From Candidatus Caldarchaeum sp. (GTDB lineage: Archaea > Thermoproteota > Nitrososphaeria_A > Caldarchaeales > Caldarchaeaceae): a DNA stretch of 35,321 bases. A model generated the notes under the pieces. It made no database searches and was not told the origin of the DNA. It saw nothing but the letters and a program-made list of their open reading frames with translations. The DNA is taken from the NCBI GenBank assembly GCA_025054515.1, contig JANWZT010000003.1, positions 1-35,321 of the forward strand, read 5' to 3'. Below are positions 9,217-18,097 of the stretch, one piece after another (positions within the stretch are counted from its first letter, which is position 1; every line of letters starts with the position of its first letter). A program made the translations under genes and the position numbers.

Positions 9217-10620
9217 GTGGGGTTGGCGTGGGAGAATAGCTGGCGGGTTTTCTGGTCTTCGAACGTCTCGAAGGCCGGAGTTTTTCTCCTCGCGGCGATG
9301 GTGGCGATTTCGCTGTATGTCGTATCCACTTACCCGCTTGATTTCGGAACACGCTACTGGAACAACCCATCATACTGGGCCGACAACCCGAAAGAAGTCC
9401 CACCCGAATGGACAAACCTCTTCACAGCACGGCCGGCGCCGACCCACATCACCGTATCAATCAAAGACGTCGGAGAAACCTTCGAAAAATCCTTCAACTA
9501 CTTCTTCGAAGATTTCCCCAGCTTCGTATCCGTCACGGTTTCGGAGGTGGTTTACCGCGAAAGGCCTCCGACCCTGTTGTTCGAGCTTCTTAGACCCGAC
9601 GGAAGCAAAGCCCTCTTCTACGTTTTGACGGTTTCACCGCCCACGCCGGGCGAAACGCCTCCCTACAAAAGACATTTCGAAACTCGCCTCCGAGTCTACT
9701 TGAGCGGAGACATTCAGGCAGGCCGTTATCTCAGCAGGTTTCTTGCTTCGGAATACGGGAGTGGTTTTTCCCCCGAAGACGTTGTTCGGCTGGGTGTTGA
9801 GAAGGTTTTGTTCGGTGTCCCGGATGGAGCGGGGATGAAGCCGTTGCCCGGTGTTTATTCTTTCTCGGTGCGTGTTGTGAAAAACAACCCCGACGATGTG
9901 GTGGGTGATGTCTCCTTCGTGGTCGGCGGCAAGGTGTTCGGCGTGTTTGGAACGGACCGGCTGGGCCGCGACCTCGCCACGGGCCTTCTTTTCGGCTTCC
10001 CCGTCGCCCTGCTGATCGGCGTCGTGACGGCGGTTTCGACGACGGCGGTCGGGTCTTCGCTCGGCATGGTCAGCGGATACGTCGGCGGAAAAATAGACGA
10101 AGCGATACAGAGAACCTGCGACGTCCTCAACAACATCCCACTCCTTCCGCTGCTCATCTTCTTCACCTTCATCTTCAAGCCAAGCATCTGGCTCATCGTA
10201 CTTATCCTCGTTGCCTTCGGCTGGTCCGGGCTGGCGATAGTCGTCCGCTCCATCGTCCTGCAAGCCAAAACAGCACAGTACGTCGAAGCCGCTGAATCAC
10301 TCGGCGTAAAACGAACCCGCATCCTCCTCAAACACATCACCCCACAGATAGCCCCCTTCATAATATCGCAGATGATCTTCTCAACCCCCGGCGCCATCCT
10401 CGCCGAAGCGGCCTTAAGCTTTCTCGGCCTCGGAGACCCAGCCCTACCCAGCTGGGGCCAGATACTCGAATACGCGTTCCGCAGCGGCGGCGTCAACCTC
10501 GGGCTTTGGTGGTGGATTTTCCCGCCCGGGGCCCTGATAGCCCTTACCTCTTTCGCGTTCGTGATGATTTCGCTGGGTATGGAGCCGGTCGTAAGCCCGC
10601 GTCTCCGGAGGATGACGTAG
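9217..10620 (+). CDS. dppC: ABC transporter permease, DppC/OppC-like, with a large extracytoplasmic insertion
   Basis: FGTDRLGRDLATGLLFGFPVALLIGVV; EAA loop YVEAAESLGVKRTRILLKHITPQ; SFLGLGDPALPSWGQIL. Start uncertain: TTG 9214, GTG 9217 or TTG 9223. The track start at 8992 is antisense to oppF and implausible. Confidence 0.88.
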   Translation: MGLAWENSWRVFWSSNVSKAGVFLLAAMVAISLYVVSTYPLDFGTRYWNNPSYWADNPKEVPPEWTNLFTARPAPTHITVSIKDVGETFEKSFNYFFEDFPSFVSVTVSEVVYRERPPTLLFELLRPDGSKALFYVLTVSPPTPGETPPYKRHFETRLRVYLSGDIQAGRYLSRFLASEYGSGFSPEDVVRLGVEKVLFGVPDGAGMKPLPGVYSFSVRVVKNNPDDVVGDVSFVVGGKVFGVFGTDRLGRDLATGLLFGFPVALLIGVVTAVSTTAVGSSLGMVSGYVGGKIDEAIQRTCDVLNNIPLLPLLIFFTFIFKPSIWLIVLILVAFGWSGLAIVVRSIVLQAKTAQYVEAAESLGVKRTRILLKHITPQIAPFIISQMIFSTPGAILAEAALSFLGLGDPALPSWGQILEYAFRSGGVNLGLWWWIFPPGALIALTSFAFVMISLGMEPVVSPRLRRMT

Positions 10621-10621
10621 T

Positions 10622-11581
10622 TTGCTCGACGTCCGGAATCTTCGGCTCTACTACGGGATGGGCGGGACGGTGGTGAAGGCCGTGGACGGCGTCGAGTTCA
10701 GAGTGGCGGACGGCGAAACCATCGGGCTCGTCGGAGAGTCTGGAAGCGGAAAAACAAGCACGGGCCTCGCGCTTATGCGGCTGCTTCCCAACAACGTCGT
10801 CCACTTCAGCGGACACGCCTTCATCGACGGCGTCGACCTCCTCGCGATGGACTATCGAAAATTCGTCGCCGAATTCAGATGGAAGGTGGTGTCGATGGTT
10901 TTTCAGGGGGCTATGAACAGCTTCAACCCCGTTCTGAAGGTCGGCGAACAGGTTGCGGAGCCTCTACTCGTCAAAACAGACGCCGACAGGAAAGAGGCGG
11001 TCAATTTGGTGAAGAAGATGTTCCGTCAGGTGGGGCTGCCGGAGGAGGTTGCGGAAAGATATCCACACGAGCTGAGCGGCGGCATGAAACAAAGGGCCAT
11101 GATAGCGATGGCCCTCATCCTCAACCCGCGGCTGATTATCCTCGACGAGCCGACATCGGCCCTGGATGTATCAATCCAAACACAGGTGATAAACCTCCTC
11201 AAAAAACTCAAAAAAGAACTCCAGCTGTCGATGATATTCATCACACATGACCTCGCGCTGGTCAGCGACATCGCCGACAGCATCGCCGTCATGTACGCTG
11301 GTGAAGTGGTGGAATTCGGCGTCTCCGACGACCTGCTGACCAACCCAGCCCATCCCTACACCCAGAAACTCCTCAAATCAATCCCACGCCTCAAAGGCTC
11401 CAAAACCCTCGAATACATTCCCGGCCAGCCCCCCAACCTGTCAAACCCCCCAACCGGATGCCGCTTCCACCCCAGATGTCCACGCGTCTTCGATAAATGC
11501 AGTCTCGAAACACCGCCGTCGATAGCTGTCGGCAACGGTGTGGTGAAATGCTGGCTTTATGGCGGTGAAAAAGAAGGTTAA
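10622..11581 (+). CDS. oppD: Oligopeptide ABC transporter ATP-binding protein, OppD/DppD-like
   Basis: GESGSGKTST, ELSGGMKQRAMIAMAL, LIILDEPTSALDV, GCRFHPRCPRVFDKC; TTG start immediately after the dppC stop. Confidence 0.93.
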   Translation: MLDVRNLRLYYGMGGTVVKAVDGVEFRVADGETIGLVGESGSGKTSTGLALMRLLPNNVVHFSGHAFIDGVDLLAMDYRKFVAEFRWKVVSMVFQGAMNSFNPVLKVGEQVAEPLLVKTDADRKEAVNLVKKMFRQVGLPEEVAERYPHELSGGMKQRAMIAMALILNPRLIILDEPTSALDVSIQTQVINLLKKLKKELQLSMIFITHDLALVSDIADSIAVMYAGEVVEFGVSDDLLTNPAHPYTQKLLKSIPRLKGSKTLEYIPGQPPNLSNPPTGCRFHPRCPRVFDKCSLETPPSIAVGNGVVKCWLYGGEKEG

Positions 11582-11616
11582 TAACGCTGGCGTGGCCTTT
11601 GGTGTGAGAAGAGTGT

Positions 11617-12897
11617 TTGGCCGCTGACGAAATTCCGGATTTTCTCAAAATTCCCAAACCTCTGCAGGAAAAATTTTTCACGGTAGCGCAAGAGGAAGCC
11701 AAAAACCTCATGCGGGACATCATCCGGTTTTCCCGCAGGGCTTCCGAAGTCAAAAAAGAGCTCGCGAAAGGCATCCGTCTCTTCCATCCGATAAACGATG
11801 ACTGGAAGACGTTGAACGTCTGCGTCGTCGACGGCTCCGACGTTCCCGCGGTCGATGACAGGATAGGGCTACGGTATGGGCTTTACGCCGTAGCCTTCAA
11901 ACTTTTCAAAGGCATAGACTCCGTCGAAAAAGGAGAGGGATTTTTCGGCGACACTTTGCCGGGCAAAATCAGCATGCGGAGAGAAAGCTTCCTCAAAATC
12001 ATCGACCTCGTAACAACCTACTATGAACGACTGGTGGCAAATGAGATGCTCAAAAAAACAAACCCCGACCTCGTGCTGGTCGACGGCAGCTTCTTCGGAT
12101 ACAGGGCGGGCTGCAGCATGGTTAAACAAGACACGTTCTTTTGGACTGATTCAGTCACGGGAAAATCTTTCGGAACGGTCTACGACCTAATCGCCGAAAT
12201 CAACCAGATGACCGTCGACCTCGTCGAAAGCGGAAAAGCGGTAGGCATCATCAAAAGAGTTCCGACCGCGGCCATCGACGGCTACCTCAGTTACAAACAT
12301 GGCTTGGACAAAGGGCTGGAAATGACCGACAGGTCGTTACTTTCGTTGTTGATGAAGAAGGGAGAAGTTTTCGACTATGCGGAAATTTTTGGAAAAGATC
12401 TGCGTTATGATGTTTTGACGTGGTTCAGAACCACTTCGAGGGACCGGTCGATGGTGGGCAAATCGGTCGACGAGATTCTGGAGAATGCGGAGCGGCGGGT
12501 CAAGGTTCAGCTGGTCGCAGACCTGACGGACTGGACGGGAAAAGGCAGATGGAAATGGGACGAATACGCGAAACTCCCGGTCATACAGGCTGTCAGATCG
12601 ACGAAACGAATGTTTGTGAAAACCGAGGAGGATATTCCGCCGGTCTGTTTAGAGTTTTCCGAAAAAACTCCGGAAGAACTGATGAATAAAACTTTGGCCT
12701 ATGTTTTCGCCACATCTAACGCGGCGACGGGTCTTCCGATTGCCTTGGATTTGGTGGATGAACTTGTTTCTCTGCCGAGAGGAATCGGCAAAGAATTTGT
12801 GAACGAGATCGAGGCGGAGCTTCTGCGTAGAGGCCTGAGCAGGGAAAGCCTTCTCGCGGTTTTCAGCAGATACAACCCTCAGAAAGATGAGCCTTGA
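11617..12897 (+). CDS. nurA: NurA-domain 5'-3' nuclease-like protein
   Basis: Two DGS-type blocks typical of NurA (NVCVVDGSDVPAVDD and DLVLVDGSFFGYR), plus the late block GLPIALDLVDELVSL; about 426 aa. Confidence 0.72.
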   Translation: MAADEIPDFLKIPKPLQEKFFTVAQEEAKNLMRDIIRFSRRASEVKKELAKGIRLFHPINDDWKTLNVCVVDGSDVPAVDDRIGLRYGLYAVAFKLFKGIDSVEKGEGFFGDTLPGKISMRRESFLKIIDLVTTYYERLVANEMLKKTNPDLVLVDGSFFGYRAGCSMVKQDTFFWTDSVTGKSFGTVYDLIAEINQMTVDLVESGKAVGIIKRVPTAAIDGYLSYKHGLDKGLEMTDRSLLSLLMKKGEVFDYAEIFGKDLRYDVLTWFRTTSRDRSMVGKSVDEILENAERRVKVQLVADLTDWTGKGRWKWDEYAKLPVIQAVRSTKRMFVKTEEDIPPVCLEFSEKTPEELMNKTLAYVFATSNAATGLPIALDLVDELVSLPRGIGKEFVNEIEAELLRRGLSRESLLAVFSRYNPQKDEP

Positions 12898-13814
12898 CCA
12901 CGGAGTGGATGGCCGCGGGAGCGGTTTTTCTGTTTCTGTCGACTGTCGTTTTCGTCGACGGAGTCGAAGTTTTGTCGAGCCGTCTGGGGTTGACGCGGTT
13001 TGCGACGGGAGCGTTGTTGGCCGCCGTCCTAACGGCCCTACCCGAAACAGTCATCGCAATCCTTTCCCCGATTCATGGCGATGCGGAAGCCATGCTCGTG
13101 GGGATGGGCAGCGTTCTGGCGGCTCCTTCGATAACTCTTCTTCTGGCGGGGCCCGTGGCATTGTTGTTTTGGCGTGGTAACGGTGTCGGCAGGCTGGTGG
13201 CACGGAACTACCTTGTTTTCGCCGTCTTCATCGCTGTAGCGGTCGGTTTCGCTCTGTGGGGATTAGGTGTTTACCGGTACGTGCTGGGCCTTCTTTTCCT
13301 GTTATCATACGTTTTGCTGGCGCGTTCGATGCTGTTCGAAGAAGGTGAGCTGATGGAATCCCATGGAAATTCTTTCCTCGAAAGGCTGGCGAAGAGAAGA
13401 AGCACGCCGTTGCTCTTGACGCAGGTCGGTTTGTCTTCGGCCGGGTTGTTGGCCGGTGCTGATGTTTTCATCGACGCCGCCCTCAGGTTCGCCAACCCCT
13501 TCGTCATCAGCCTATTGGTTTCGCCTTTCGCCACATGCCTCCAAGAAGTTTTAATGGCTTTCTACTGGGTCTTCAGGAGGAAAGCCGACATCGCGGTCAG
13601 TCTCCTGTCGGGCGAAAACCTGATACAAGCAACCTTCGTAGCCGGCGTCGGCATGATTTTCACGGAATGGAGTCTGCCGTCTTCTGCGGCCGCCGTCGCC
13701 GCAATATACGTTTTGGCAGCCATGTTGTTGACGGTGTTTCTGTATTCGGGGAGAACAAGGCCCGTGGCCGCCGTCCTGATCCTGTATCCGCTGTATATTG
13801 TGACCGCTGGTTAG
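12894..13814 (+). CDS. Sodium/calcium exchanger (CaCA) family membrane protein
   Basis: Two alpha-repeat-like segments (GALLAAVLTALPETVIAILSPIHGDAEAMLVGMGSVLAAPS; LVSPFATCLQEVLMAFYWVFRRKADIAVSLLSGENLIQATFVAG) and multiple TMs. TTG start overlaps the nurA stop. Confidence 0.8.
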   Translation: MTTEWMAAGAVFLFLSTVVFVDGVEVLSSRLGLTRFATGALLAAVLTALPETVIAILSPIHGDAEAMLVGMGSVLAAPSITLLLAGPVALLFWRGNGVGRLVARNYLVFAVFIAVAVGFALWGLGVYRYVLGLLFLLSYVLLARSMLFEEGELMESHGNSFLERLAKRRSTPLLLTQVGLSSAGLLAGADVFIDAALRFANPFVISLLVSPFATCLQEVLMAFYWVFRRKADIAVSLLSGENLIQATFVAGVGMIFTEWSLPSSAAAVAAIYVLAAMLLTVFLYSGRTRPVAAVLILYPLYIVTAG

Positions 13815-15706
13815 ACGGTTTTCTTGATTTTCTGAATCCGCTCCGTTATCATGCTGTAGAGGACTGCGCCGTCGACTTTTCCACGATATTTTTTCATCAG
13901 CTCGCCCATAAGCCTGTTGGGCAGCCGGGTGTCCTCGATTTCTGACGTTCGGCTTTTGACCATCTCCTCGATTTCAAGTTCCAGCTCCTTCAACGAGACC
14001 GTGGACAAGCCGAGGTTTTTGACGGCTTCTTCCACAGACGATTCGGGATGGTTGCACAGCCATCCCAAAACATCGGACAGAGCTTCCTTCGAAAATTTTC
14101 CCACGTCGAGGGCGCGGAACGTTTCGGAAATTTTTTCGTCGGTGAGGTTTTGGACGGGGAAGCCTTCCCTGCCGAGGTTGGTTATTGTTTCGGTGAGCGC
14201 CGCGGCTACCACGCTCGGAGATATTTTAGTTGACTTGACGATTTGTTCGAAAAGTTCATCTTTTTCGTGGTCGATCAGGCCTTCGACCAGTTGTTTGCTG
14301 ATGCCGTAGGTTTTCGCCAGCCTTTCCGCCGTCTGGTCCAGCGTTTCAGGAAGGTTTTCACGAAGTCTGCCGAGCAGGTCTTCGCCCACGGGAACGGGTG
14401 GGATGTCGGTTTCGGGATACATCCTCGCAGCACCCGGCCTCGGCCTCATGTAAACCGTCAGCCCATCGGGCCGCGCGGCCCTCGTCTCGCTCGGAACACC
14501 TTCAACGGCCTGACAAGCCCGGTCATAAACGGCGCGAAGAGCTTCCAAAGCCTTCGGCTCATCGTCGACCACGATTACGACGGCATCCATTTCACCGGCT
14601 CCGACCAATCGTTTGACCTCCTCGACCTCTTCCGCCGACACGCCGTAGCCCGGCAATTCATCGGTGTGAAGAATGCCGTCGACTTCGGCCCAAGCTTTTG
14701 CATGTCCGGCCAGCTCGGCTCCGAGGCGGATTCCCTTCGCGGTTTCACGTGAAAGAAGGCCCGCGAACTTTACGAGCTTGACGGCGTAGGCTTTTCCACC
14801 GGCTTCGAGCTTTTTCTTGACAAGGCCTGACCTTGTTCCACGGAAAACTTCGGTTACGTCGACGACGCTGAACGGCGGAAGACGCTCGCCGGCGAGCCTT
14901 CTCCTCAGCTCCGCCGCTATTTCGATGAGATGAAGCTGCCGCTTGACCTCGTTTTCGACGACGGCTGATATTAGCTCCAGCTCTTGCACGCCCTTGATTT
15001 CCGTCAAAGCCCCGCCGGTTATCGAAACGTTGAGGTCCTGCCGTACTGTTCCAAGTCCTCGCTTGACTTTTCGGCTGGCTCTGAGGATTTTACCGATGGC
15101 GTGGGCGACTTTCGTGGCCTCAGCTGGTGAACGGATGACGGGAGCTGTTGAAATTTCGATGAGGGGGATGCCGAGCCGCGACAAATCGTATTCGACCACG
15201 CCTTTTCCCGTCGACAAAATTCGGGCCGCGTCTTCTTCGACGGTGATCGTTTGGATGGGTATGAACTTGCCGTCGACGGTTATGCCGCCTCCGAACGCGA
15301 CGATGCATGTTCTCTGGAAACCGGATGTGTTTGAGCCGTCGATGACGATTTTTCGCATGACGTGGATTTCGTCGACGGGTTTTGAGTTGAATAGCAGGGC
15401 GATGGTTAGGGCTGTTTCGATGGCTTCGGGGTTCAACTCATGCGGTGGTTCTTCGTCCATTTCGACGAGGCAGACGTTGGCGGGGTTGACGTGGTAGATG
15501 ATTTTCTTGCGTTTTTTCGATTCGAAGACGGCGGCGGGGTCGACCGTCCCCAGCTCGCTCTGTGCTTCTCGGAGATATCGGACGATCTTCAGGGTTTTGC
15601 CGTTTTCTTCCGCCTCTGTCGGGCAGTCGCAGAAAAGTTTGCGCCGTGTGTCGAGCTGACGATGTACTTCTACGCCGACTTTCAACCCGATTTTCTCATA
15701 GTCCAT
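13811..15706 (-). CDS. gatE: Glu-tRNA(Gln) amidotransferase subunit E
   Basis: MDYEKIGLKVGVEVHRQLDTRRKLFCDCP; PARMYPETDIPPVPV; C-terminal GatB/YqeY tail. Start at 15706 or 15715; either overlaps the gatD 3' end. Confidence 0.92.
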   Translation of the reverse strand: MDYEKIGLKVGVEVHRQLDTRRKLFCDCPTEAEENGKTLKIVRYLREAQSELGTVDPAAVFESKKRKKIIYHVNPANVCLVEMDEEPPHELNPEAIETALTIALLFNSKPVDEIHVMRKIVIDGSNTSGFQRTCIVAFGGGITVDGKFIPIQTITVEEDAARILSTGKGVVEYDLSRLGIPLIEISTAPVIRSPAEATKVAHAIGKILRASRKVKRGLGTVRQDLNVSITGGALTEIKGVQELELISAVVENEVKRQLHLIEIAAELRRRLAGERLPPFSVVDVTEVFRGTRSGLVKKKLEAGGKAYAVKLVKFAGLLSRETAKGIRLGAELAGHAKAWAEVDGILHTDELPGYGVSAEEVEEVKRLVGAGEMDAVVIVVDDEPKALEALRAVYDRACQAVEGVPSETRAARPDGLTVYMRPRPGAARMYPETDIPPVPVGEDLLGRLRENLPETLDQTAERLAKTYGISKQLVEGLIDHEKDELFEQIVKSTKISPSVVAAALTETITNLGREGFPVQNLTDEKISETFRALDVGKFSKEALSDVLGWLCNHPESSVEEAVKNLGLSTVSLKELELEIEEMVKSRTSEIEDTRLPNRLMGELMKKYRGKVDGAVLYSMITERIQKIKKTV

Positions 15707-17054
15707 GCAGTTCATCACCGTGGAACGTTGGCTGCGGCCTTGTCCGGCCTCCGATTTCACCGCAGAGGTTGCGCGCCATCAAATTTCTAACCTCATCCAG
15801 CTGGGCTTTTTCGCCGAGAAAGCCCAAAACCCACATCAACTTAACCAAAGCCGTTTCAGCCAGCATGTTGTCAAGAGGAGTGACACCGGCCCTCAGCAAA
15901 TCTCTTCCGTTCTCGTAGACGTTCATGTTGACCCGGCCGAACCGGCACTGGCTCGTCATGCCCACAAACATCCCCGAATCGGTTAACCGTTTCAACACCG
16001 GGATGAAAGATGATGCGACGTGTCCGAGCCCCGTCCCTTCGAGTATCAGCCCGCGGAGGTTCATCTTTTCGGCCAATATTTCCAGCGTCTGTGGATGCAT
16101 TCCCGGAGTGAATTTGACGAGCATAGCCCGGTCGTCGAAGTTTGGATGATACCGGTAGCTGTCCCAACCGCGGGAATGATGTCTGTCGTCGATTATTTCG
16201 ATTCCCCGTTGTGTGTGGACGGCTATCGGGGTTGCGTTGATTGACTGGAATGCTCCTCGGCTGCTTGTGTGGAATTTTACGACCCGTGTTCCGCGGTGGA
16301 TGAATATTTCTTCGTCGGAATGCCATCCATGCATGCAGACGACGACTTCGGCGAAAGGCGCTTTGGCGGCTGTTTCAACGGCTGCGATGAGGTTTTTGGC
16401 GGCGTCGCTGGAAGGCCTGTCGGATGACCGTTGGGCGCCGACCAAGACGACGGGGACGGGCGGGTTTTGGAGGGCGAAGCTGAGGGCCGCCGCGGTGTAG
16501 CCCATCGTGTCTGTTCCGTGTGTGATGACTATTCCATCGAATCCTTCGTTGAAGAGGGTGTTCACCCGCTGTGCGATGGTCGTCCAGTGTTTCGGCGTCA
16601 TGTTTTCGCTCACGACCTGCATCAGTATTTCGGCTGATACGTTGGCGATTTCGGCTATTTCGGGGACGATGCTGACGAGGTCGGAGGCGGATAGCGCTGG
16701 TTTGACGCCGCCGGTTCTGTAGTCGATGCGGCTGGCTATGGTTCCTCCGGTGTTTACTATGGCGACTTTGGGGAGGTTTTGACTTGGTTGCGGCGGCGGC
16801 GGAGGTTTGAATGCCGGAACGGCCGCGGAAGAAAGCTTTGAAACCTTCGTCGACGGGTCGATTTTCACGCCGACGTTATATCCGTTGTCGAGCTTCAGCA
16901 CCAAGACACCGGGTTCGCCGAATTCGTAACGGGCCATCACAAACCCCCTCAGCTGGAGGCCGTTCTTCTCGACCAAAACCTCGTCTCCAACCCCAGCCCC
17001 CAACCTCTCAAGCAAATTCGCGACATATCCCGAATAGCCGTGTTTAGACGACAT
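15696..17054 (-). CDS. gatD: Glu-tRNA(Gln) amidotransferase subunit D (asparaginase-like)
   Basis: VAIVNTGGTIASRIDYRTGGV; GIVITHGTDTMGYTAAALSFAL; N-terminal barrel extension typical of GatD. Confidence 0.93.
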   Translation of the reverse strand: MSSKHGYSGYVANLLERLGAGVGDEVLVEKNGLQLRGFVMARYEFGEPGVLVLKLDNGYNVGVKIDPSTKVSKLSSAAVPAFKPPPPPQPSQNLPKVAIVNTGGTIASRIDYRTGGVKPALSASDLVSIVPEIAEIANVSAEILMQVVSENMTPKHWTTIAQRVNTLFNEGFDGIVITHGTDTMGYTAAALSFALQNPPVPVVLVGAQRSSDRPSSDAAKNLIAAVETAAKAPFAEVVVCMHGWHSDEEIFIHRGTRVVKFHTSSRGAFQSINATPIAVHTQRGIEIIDDRHHSRGWDSYRYHPNFDDRAMLVKFTPGMHPQTLEILAEKMNLRGLILEGTGLGHVASSFIPVLKRLTDSGMFVGMTSQCRFGRVNMNVYENGRDLLRAGVTPLDNMLAETALVKLMWVLGFLGEKAQLDEVRNLMARNLCGEIGGRTRPQPTFHGDELHGL

Positions 17055-17094
17055 CCAGACTTCATCACCGATTACGCAGGATTTAATCGTGTAT

Positions 17095-17373
17095 TCAACC
17101 GTGGGATATGGATTGGATGCGTTGGAGGAGCTGGAGAAGGCTGTCGGTGACGGGATGTTCGGGGTTGAGCATAATCATTTTGACGGAGCGGAGTTTCTGC
17201 TGGTAAACCAGCCCGTGTTTTTCAAGGTTGGCTACGACGATGCCGACGGTCGATGGCGCGACACCGGTGGCGCGGGCCAAGTAGCGGAGGCTGAAGGCCT
17301 TGCTGGGATGTTCCAGCAAAAACTCAAGAACCTTCGAATGGGCCTTCGAAGCAAAAAGGTCGGCCAGCTTCAA
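17095..17373 (-). CDS. Winged helix-turn-helix transcriptional regulator (92 aa)
   Basis: KVLEFLLEHPSKAFSLRYLARATGVAPSTVGIVVANLEKHGLV, HTH topology. Confidence 0.75.
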   Translation of the reverse strand: MKLADLFASKAHSKVLEFLLEHPSKAFSLRYLARATGVAPSTVGIVVANLEKHGLVYQQKLRSVKMIMLNPEHPVTDSLLQLLQRIQSISHG

Positions 17374-17404
17374 CCCATATCAGACACGCAGACAGACCTA
17401 TAAA

Positions 17405-18082
17405 TCAGTCGGAAACAATCGTTCCCGCCCCACGGCCCAGCAACGCTTCACGAACATCCTCCAGCCGATGGCCGTTGACGTAGTAGAGCGGTATCCGTGT
17501 CCGGAGGGCCATCGCAAGGCCGACGGCGTCGACGACCTGGTAGTGGCCGGCGAGCTGTGATATTCTTCGGCCGATTTCCGCGAATTCTTCGAAAGTCATC
17601 CGCGGAATCAGTTTCGCGTCCGGGTTTTTCTTCGGGTCGTCGGAATAAACGCCGTCGACGTCGCTGGCGACGACAACGCGTTCGGCTTTTATCACGGATG
17701 CGGCGTGGACGCTGACGGCCATGGTGGACTGGCCCGCCGTCAACCCGCCTGATACCACGATTTTCCCGAAACCCGTGAGAAACCTTATGTCGTCGACCGA
17801 CGACGGAATGGTTTGGACGGCTTTGTCGCCGATGGCCCTCGCCAGCAGGTAGGCGTGGATTCGCGTGATTTTTATTGCCGCCTCATCGCATGACGCTTCG
17901 TCAAGCCCGATTTTCCGACCCGCTTCGATGTAACGCCGCGCCAAACCACCTCCGCCGACAACAACCACCCAACGGCCTCCGTCAAAAACATCGCCGAGAA
18001 GCCCAGCGTAGGCCTTCAAAGCGTCGACGTGGATTTCGTCGCCGAAAACAACGCTCCCCCCCAGCTTCAGAACGACGTTCAT
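17405..18082 (-). CDS. pyrH: UMP kinase, archaeal type (amino acid kinase family)
   Basis: MNVVLKLGGSVVFGDE; WVVVVGGGGLARRYIEAGR; VVASDVDGVYSDDPKKNPDAKLI; about 225 aa. Confidence 0.85.
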   Translation of the reverse strand: MNVVLKLGGSVVFGDEIHVDALKAYAGLLGDVFDGGRWVVVVGGGGLARRYIEAGRKIGLDEASCDEAAIKITRIHAYLLARAIGDKAVQTIPSSVDDIRFLTGFGKIVVSGGLTAGQSTMAVSVHAASVIKAERVVVASDVDGVYSDDPKKNPDAKLIPRMTFEEFAEIGRRISQLAGHYQVVDAVGLAMALRTRIPLYYVNGHRLEDVREALLGRGAGTIVSD

Positions 18083-18097
18083 CCATCCATCGACCCG

